A stretch of 46,377 nucleotides of DNA from Verrucomicrobiota bacterium. GTDB lineage: Bacteria; Auribacterota; JABMQX01; JAFGEW01. The stretch is from the NCBI GenBank assembly GCA_016931415.1, contig JAFGEW010000075.1, positions 1 through 46,377 of the forward strand, written 5' to 3'. The notes under the pieces are model-generated. The model had not been told where the DNA came from. It was given only the letters and a program-made list of their open reading frames with translations, and did not search any database. This document shows positions 43,550 to 46,377 of this stretch, piece by piece (positions within the stretch are counted from its first letter, which is position 1; every line of letters begins with the position of its first letter). A program made the translations under genes and the position numbers.

Positions 43550-44443
43550 CTACCGTCGTGTCGCCGCGGCGAGCGCGGCGCACTCGGCATCGGCCTGCAG
43601 GTAATCATCGAGCGCGTCCTCCCACGTGCGCACGGTGGCGCCCGTGAGAAGGCGGTACTTGTCTTTCGAAACCTCGATCTTCGCCGGCCGGGGCGCCACC
43701 CACGGCAGTGTCTTTGAGGAGATCGCGGTAAGCCGTCGCACGTCGAGCCCAAGCCGCTCGAAAACGTGCCGCGTCATGTCGTAGCGCGAGCAGAGCCCCT
43801 CGTTGGTGAACTGCACGATGCCCGACGCACCCGCTTCGAGCAGTTGCCCGATCGCCTCGGCGATGTCGAACGAATACGTCGGGCTGCCAAGCTGGTCGCC
43901 AATCACGCCGACGGTCTCCATGCGCTGGGCGCGCCGCAGGATGGCGCGCACGAAGCTCTTGTCGTTGAAGCCGAACACCCAGGCGACTCGCACGACGAGG
44001 AACTCGGGCGATACCTCGAGCACGGCGCGCTCGCCGGCCACTTTGCTCTCGCTGTAGACCGACAGCGGAGCGGGCGTATCGTCCTCCGTGTACGGCGCCG
44101 GCTTCGTCCCGTCGAAGACGTAATCGGTGCTAATGTGGACCAAGTGCACGCCGAGCCCGCGGCACGCCTCGGCAAGCCGGCGCGGCCCATCAGCGTTGGT
44201 GAGGAATGCCTCGTCGCGGTGCGTCTCGCAGAAATCGAGCGAGGCCCGCGCGGCGCAATTGACGACGACACGTGCCCCCTGTGCCTCGATCGCTCGCCGG
44301 CACGCGGTCGGGTCGATCACATCGAGTTCCGAGTGTCGCAGCCCGACGAGCGCCCGTCCGCGCCAGGCGCGCACGAGGTCGCCGCCGAGCAACCCGCCCG
44401 CGCCGGTGATGAGGACTTTCCTGTTGCCCGTCGCCGCGTTCAT
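43550..44443 (-). CDS. rmlD: dTDP-4-dehydrorhamnose reductase (RmlD/RfbD family)
   Basis: The 297-aa short-chain dehydrogenase has the NAD(P) motif GAGGLLGGDLVRAW, NCAARASLDFCE, HISTDYVFDGTKPAPY and the catalytic YSESK. It makes the last reduction to dTDP-L-rhamnose or a related deoxysugar. It ends near the downstream glycosyltransferase start and begins 18 nt after rmlA. Confidence 0.9.
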   Translation of the reverse strand: MNAATGNRKVLITGAGGLLGGDLVRAWRGRALVGLRHSELDVIDPTACRRAIEAQGARVVVNCAARASLDFCETHRDEAFLTNADGPRRLAEACRGLGVHLVHISTDYVFDGTKPAPYTEDDTPAPLSVYSESKVAGERAVLEVSPEFLVVRVAWVFGFNDKSFVRAILRRAQRMETVGVIGDQLGSPTYSFDIAEAIGQLLEAGASGIVQFTNEGLCSRYDMTRHVFERLGLDVRRLTAISSKTLPWVAPRPAKIEVSKDKYRLLTGATVRTWEDALDDYLQADAECAALAAATRR

Positions 44444-44461
44444 CCGAGTGCCACCGCGCGA

Positions 44462-45196
44462 TTACGCCGACCGCTTACCCGCCTGGCCCGCAACGATGTT
44501 CGACGTGCTGAGCAGCGCGTCGCACGACTCGCCGGCGTCAGCCCACCAGCCGTCAAGGAAGCTGAACGACATGTCGCCCGAGGCGATGTAGGCGTTGTTG
44601 ACGTCGGTGATCTCGAGCTCGCCGCGGCCCGACGGCTTGAGCGTTTTGATGATCTCGAACACGCGCGCGTCGTACATGTAGATGCCGATCACCGCGTAGT
44701 TCGTCCTCGGATCCTTCGGCTTCTCGACAACGCGCACGACCCGGTCCCCGTCGATCTCGGCGACGCCGAACTCGCGCGGGTTCTCGACCTCCTTGAGCAG
44801 AATGCGCGCGCCCGTGCGCTGCGCGGCGAACGCCTCGACATGGGGCCGAAGGCTCTTCTCGACGATGTTGTCGCCGAGCATAACGACGAGGCGGCCCTCG
44901 TCGGCGAAGTGCTCGCACAGGCCGAGCGCCTCGGCGATGCCGCCCTCGCCCTGCTGGTAGGTGTAGTGCAGCTCCTTGAGGCCGAAGGCACGGCCGTTGC
45001 CGAGCAGCCGGAGAAAGTCGCCGGCGTTGCGCCCGCCGGTGACGATCATGATGTCATCGAGCCCCGCCTCAACGAGCGTCTCGATCGGATAGTAGATCAT
45101 CGGCTTGTTGTAGACGGGCAGCAGGTGCTTGTTTGTAATGTCGGTCAGCGGACTGAGCCGCGTGCCCAACCCGCCGGCAAGGATAATGCCCTTCAT
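44462..45196 (-). CDS. rmlA: Glucose-1-phosphate thymidylyltransferase, short RmlA form
   Basis: The 244-aa product begins MKGIILAGGLGTRLSPLTD and continues KHLLPVYNKPMIYYP, the nucleotidyltransferase signature for dTDP-glucose formation. VVMLGDNI supplies a metal-binding Asp and EVENPREFGVAEID and VEKPKDP are conserved. It is about 50 residues shorter than E. coli RmlA, lacking the C-terminal allosteric region, a form seen in some lineages. The start at 45196 follows the epimerase stop by one base. The 269-codon frame upstream is a read-through of the epimerase region. Confidence 0.88.
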   Translation of the reverse strand: MKGIILAGGLGTRLSPLTDITNKHLLPVYNKPMIYYPIETLVEAGLDDIMIVTGGRNAGDFLRLLGNGRAFGLKELHYTYQQGEGGIAEALGLCEHFADEGRLVVMLGDNIVEKSLRPHVEAFAAQRTGARILLKEVENPREFGVAEIDGDRVVRVVEKPKDPRTNYAVIGIYMYDARVFEIIKTLKPSGRGELEITDVNNAYIASGDMSFSFLDGWWADAGESCDALLSTSNIVAGQAGKRSA

Positions 45197-45197
45197 C

Positions 45198-45653
45198 TCA
45201 GCCGTCCTTCTGCGCCCAGTCGTACGGAATGTCGTTGTCGTGCGGGTCGAGCCGGTACTCGTCGGGTTCATCGCGATTGTACGGTTCCGTCACCGTGTTG
45301 ATGATGATGGCTTCGCGCCCGCCAATGCCTTTCATGCCGTGCTGGACGCCTTGGGGGATCTGCACGAGGATCGGATTGTGCTCGCCGACGAAGAATTCGT
45401 TGACCTCCCCGCGCGTCGGCGAGACGGTACGGCCGTCGTAGAGCACGATCTTGGCCATGCCCGACACGACGGCCATGCTGTCGGTCTGCTTGCGATGCGA
45501 ATGCCACGCCTTGACCACTCCCGGCCCGACGGTCGTCATGTAGACTTGACCGAACTTGATGAACTCGGGATCGTCGGCGCGCAGAATCTCCATGAGCCGC
45601 CCGCGCTCGTCACATATGACGCATAGTTTCTTGACCTTGACGCCGTCAATCAT
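45198..45653 (-). CDS. rmlC: dTDP-4-dehydrorhamnose 3,5-epimerase family protein
   Basis: The 151-aa cupin-fold product begins MIDGVKVKKLCVICDERG. PGVVKAWHSHRKQTDSMAVV contains the histidine of the active-site base, and PQGVQHGMKGIGG is the family loop. It inverts carbons 3 and 5 of the 4-keto-sugar between RmlB and RmlD. It is shorter than E. coli RmlC (about 185 aa), so the substrate could be a related 4-keto sugar. AGGAGG precedes ATG 45653. It lies between the UPF0104 gene and rmlA; rmlB itself is not in the window. Confidence 0.85.
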   Translation of the reverse strand: MIDGVKVKKLCVICDERGRLMEILRADDPEFIKFGQVYMTTVGPGVVKAWHSHRKQTDSMAVVSGMAKIVLYDGRTVSPTRGEVNEFFVGEHNPILVQIPQGVQHGMKGIGGREAIIINTVTEPYNRDEPDEYRLDPHDNDIPYDWAQKDG

Positions 45654-46377
45654 TGGCAGGGACCTCCTGGGGTTGAACACAGCCCGCGCCGTCAACGTCG
45701 CGCTCGATCACGTCGACGGTTTCCTCGATGGGCTGGTGGGGTATCTCCTCGCGGTGTGTGAGGAAGTAGATCAGCCCCGGGATCCCCCAGAGCAGGTAAG
45801 CGATGCGGATCAGGATCGCCAAGGCGAGTGCAGGGCCCTTGAGCGCCGGATCGCCATGGCCGAAGAAAATGATGCACGCCCCCTCGAGCGTGCCGATGTT
45901 GCCCACGGGCGAGACCGGGATCGACGCCACGAAATTCGTCAGCGAGAGCAGGAGCATGTATTCGGGAAACGTGTACGGCAGTCCGACCGCCGAGCCGAAC
46001 AGGCAGGCTTCGAGCGCCGTCGTCACGTGCACGACGAGCGACAAGAGCAGCGAGAAGACGATCTCCCACGGCCGCGTGCGGTAGAAGTGGAACGCATCGT
46101 AGACGCGCGTGACCCGGTCGCGATACGGCAACCGCACGTACAGACGCATCACGAACGGCAGCTTCTTGAGCAACCGCTTGTTGAACAACAACACCACAAT
46201 GAGCGCCGAGACGGCCAGCGCGATGAGGGAGTAAACCCAGTACGGCCGGTACTCGGGGCTCTGGTGCAGATTGACCATGACGGAAATGAGCAGCACGCCG
46301 ATCAGGCCGATGATGCCGAGAAAGCGGTCGAGAAACACGGTCGAAACCGCCTCGGCGCGGCGCCCGACGGCCGTCGA
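45646..46377 (-). CDS. UPF0104/lysylphosphatidylglycerol-synthase-type membrane protein, partial
   Basis: The frame runs off the right edge; 243 residues of the C-terminal part are present. It starts inside STAVGRRAEAVSTVFLDRF and has several membrane helices, with NFVASIPVSPVGNIGTLEGA, the conserved block of the family (PF03706). Members occur in polysaccharide and lipid flipping or lipid-modification loci; the role here is unknown. The C-terminal tail is acidic and cytosolic. Its stop overlaps the RmlC start region by eight nt. Confidence 0.8.
   Translation of the reverse strand, partial: STAVGRRAEAVSTVFLDRFLGIIGLIGVLLISVMVNLHQSPEYRPYWVYSLIALAVSALIVVLLFNKRLLKKLPFVMRLYVRLPYRDRVTRVYDAFHFYRTRPWEIVFSLLLSLVVHVTTALEACLFGSAVGLPYTFPEYMLLLSLTNFVASIPVSPVGNIGTLEGACIIFFGHGDPALKGPALALAILIRIAYLLWGIPGLIYFLTHREEIPHQPIEETVDVIERDVDGAGCVQPQEVPAND

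Noticed and set aside
1-46377. tRNA, rRNA, CRISPR or transposase genes
   Set aside because: Scanned by eye; no cloverleaf, regular spacer-repeat array, IS ends or transposase motifs were seen. Small RNAs may be missed.

Overview
The window is 46.4 kb of GC-rich DNA from a Gram-negative-type bacterium. It encodes SecDF/YajC, Lgt and LspA, at least four predicted lipoproteins, and a Wzx-type flippase with a sugar-nucleotide/glycosyltransferase cluster. No rRNA, tRNA, CRISPR array, transposase or phage gene was recognised. The domain mix (fused SecDF, zinc-binding L28, an acidic-tailed S1, a GH57/DUF3536 protein, many family 4 glycosyltransferases) would fit an uncultured member of the PVC group or a neighbouring candidate phylum. 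That placement is inference only, since no taxonomic marker comparison could be run.

Layout. 1-7.4 kb: a membrane GT2 glycosyltransferase faces a small leftward group (lipoprotein, small CxxC protein, frameshifted unknown gene). Rightward genes follow: a lipoprotein-anchored C26-type amidase, an RluD-type pseudouridine synthase, rpsA and rpmB. 7.5-16.1 kb: a HAD phosphatase converges on a leftward run queA-tgt-yajC-secDF-SH3 lipoprotein-recJ. 16.1-24.6 kb: a spacer with three small palindromes, then a rightward nitrogen/carbon group glnE-unknown-gdhA-GH57. 24.7-28.8 kb: an accessory stretch, all leftward: a small lipoprotein, a degenerate receiver-domain protein, a cysteine-rich small protein, and an orphan GspE/PilB-type ATPase with an excisionase-like HTH at its N-terminus. 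It includes an intrinsic terminator, a strong hairpin and an operator-like repeat pair at the ATPase promoter. 28.85-33.6 kb: leftward ileS-dksA/traR-lspA-lgt. 33.85-46.4 kb: a surface polysaccharide locus with seven GT4-type glycosyltransferases, a Wzx-like flippase, rmlD, rmlA, an RmlC-family epimerase, and a UPF0104-type membrane protein that runs off the right edge.

How it works together. The queA-tgt-yajC-secDF and ileS-dksA-lspA-lgt groups are housekeeping modules for tRNA modification, protein export and lipoprotein maturation; they would process the lipoproteins encoded nearby. GlnE and GdhA both control ammonium assimilation, and the co-directional GH57 gene suggests a link to stored glucan. 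The right-hand cluster would make a nucleotide-activated deoxysugar, build a lipid-linked glycan with GT4 enzymes and flip it across the inner membrane; rmlB and a Wzy polymerase are not in view.

The most unusual items are: (1) the HTH-ATPase fusion with a repeat pair at its own promoter; (2) the receiver-like protein whose phospho-acceptor aspartate position is glutamate; (3) small palindromes scattered between genes, one abutting the HAD gene start and one inside a glycosyltransferase gene; (4) an IleRS with KESKS in place of KMSKS; and (5) a C26 amidase carrying a lipoprotein signal.
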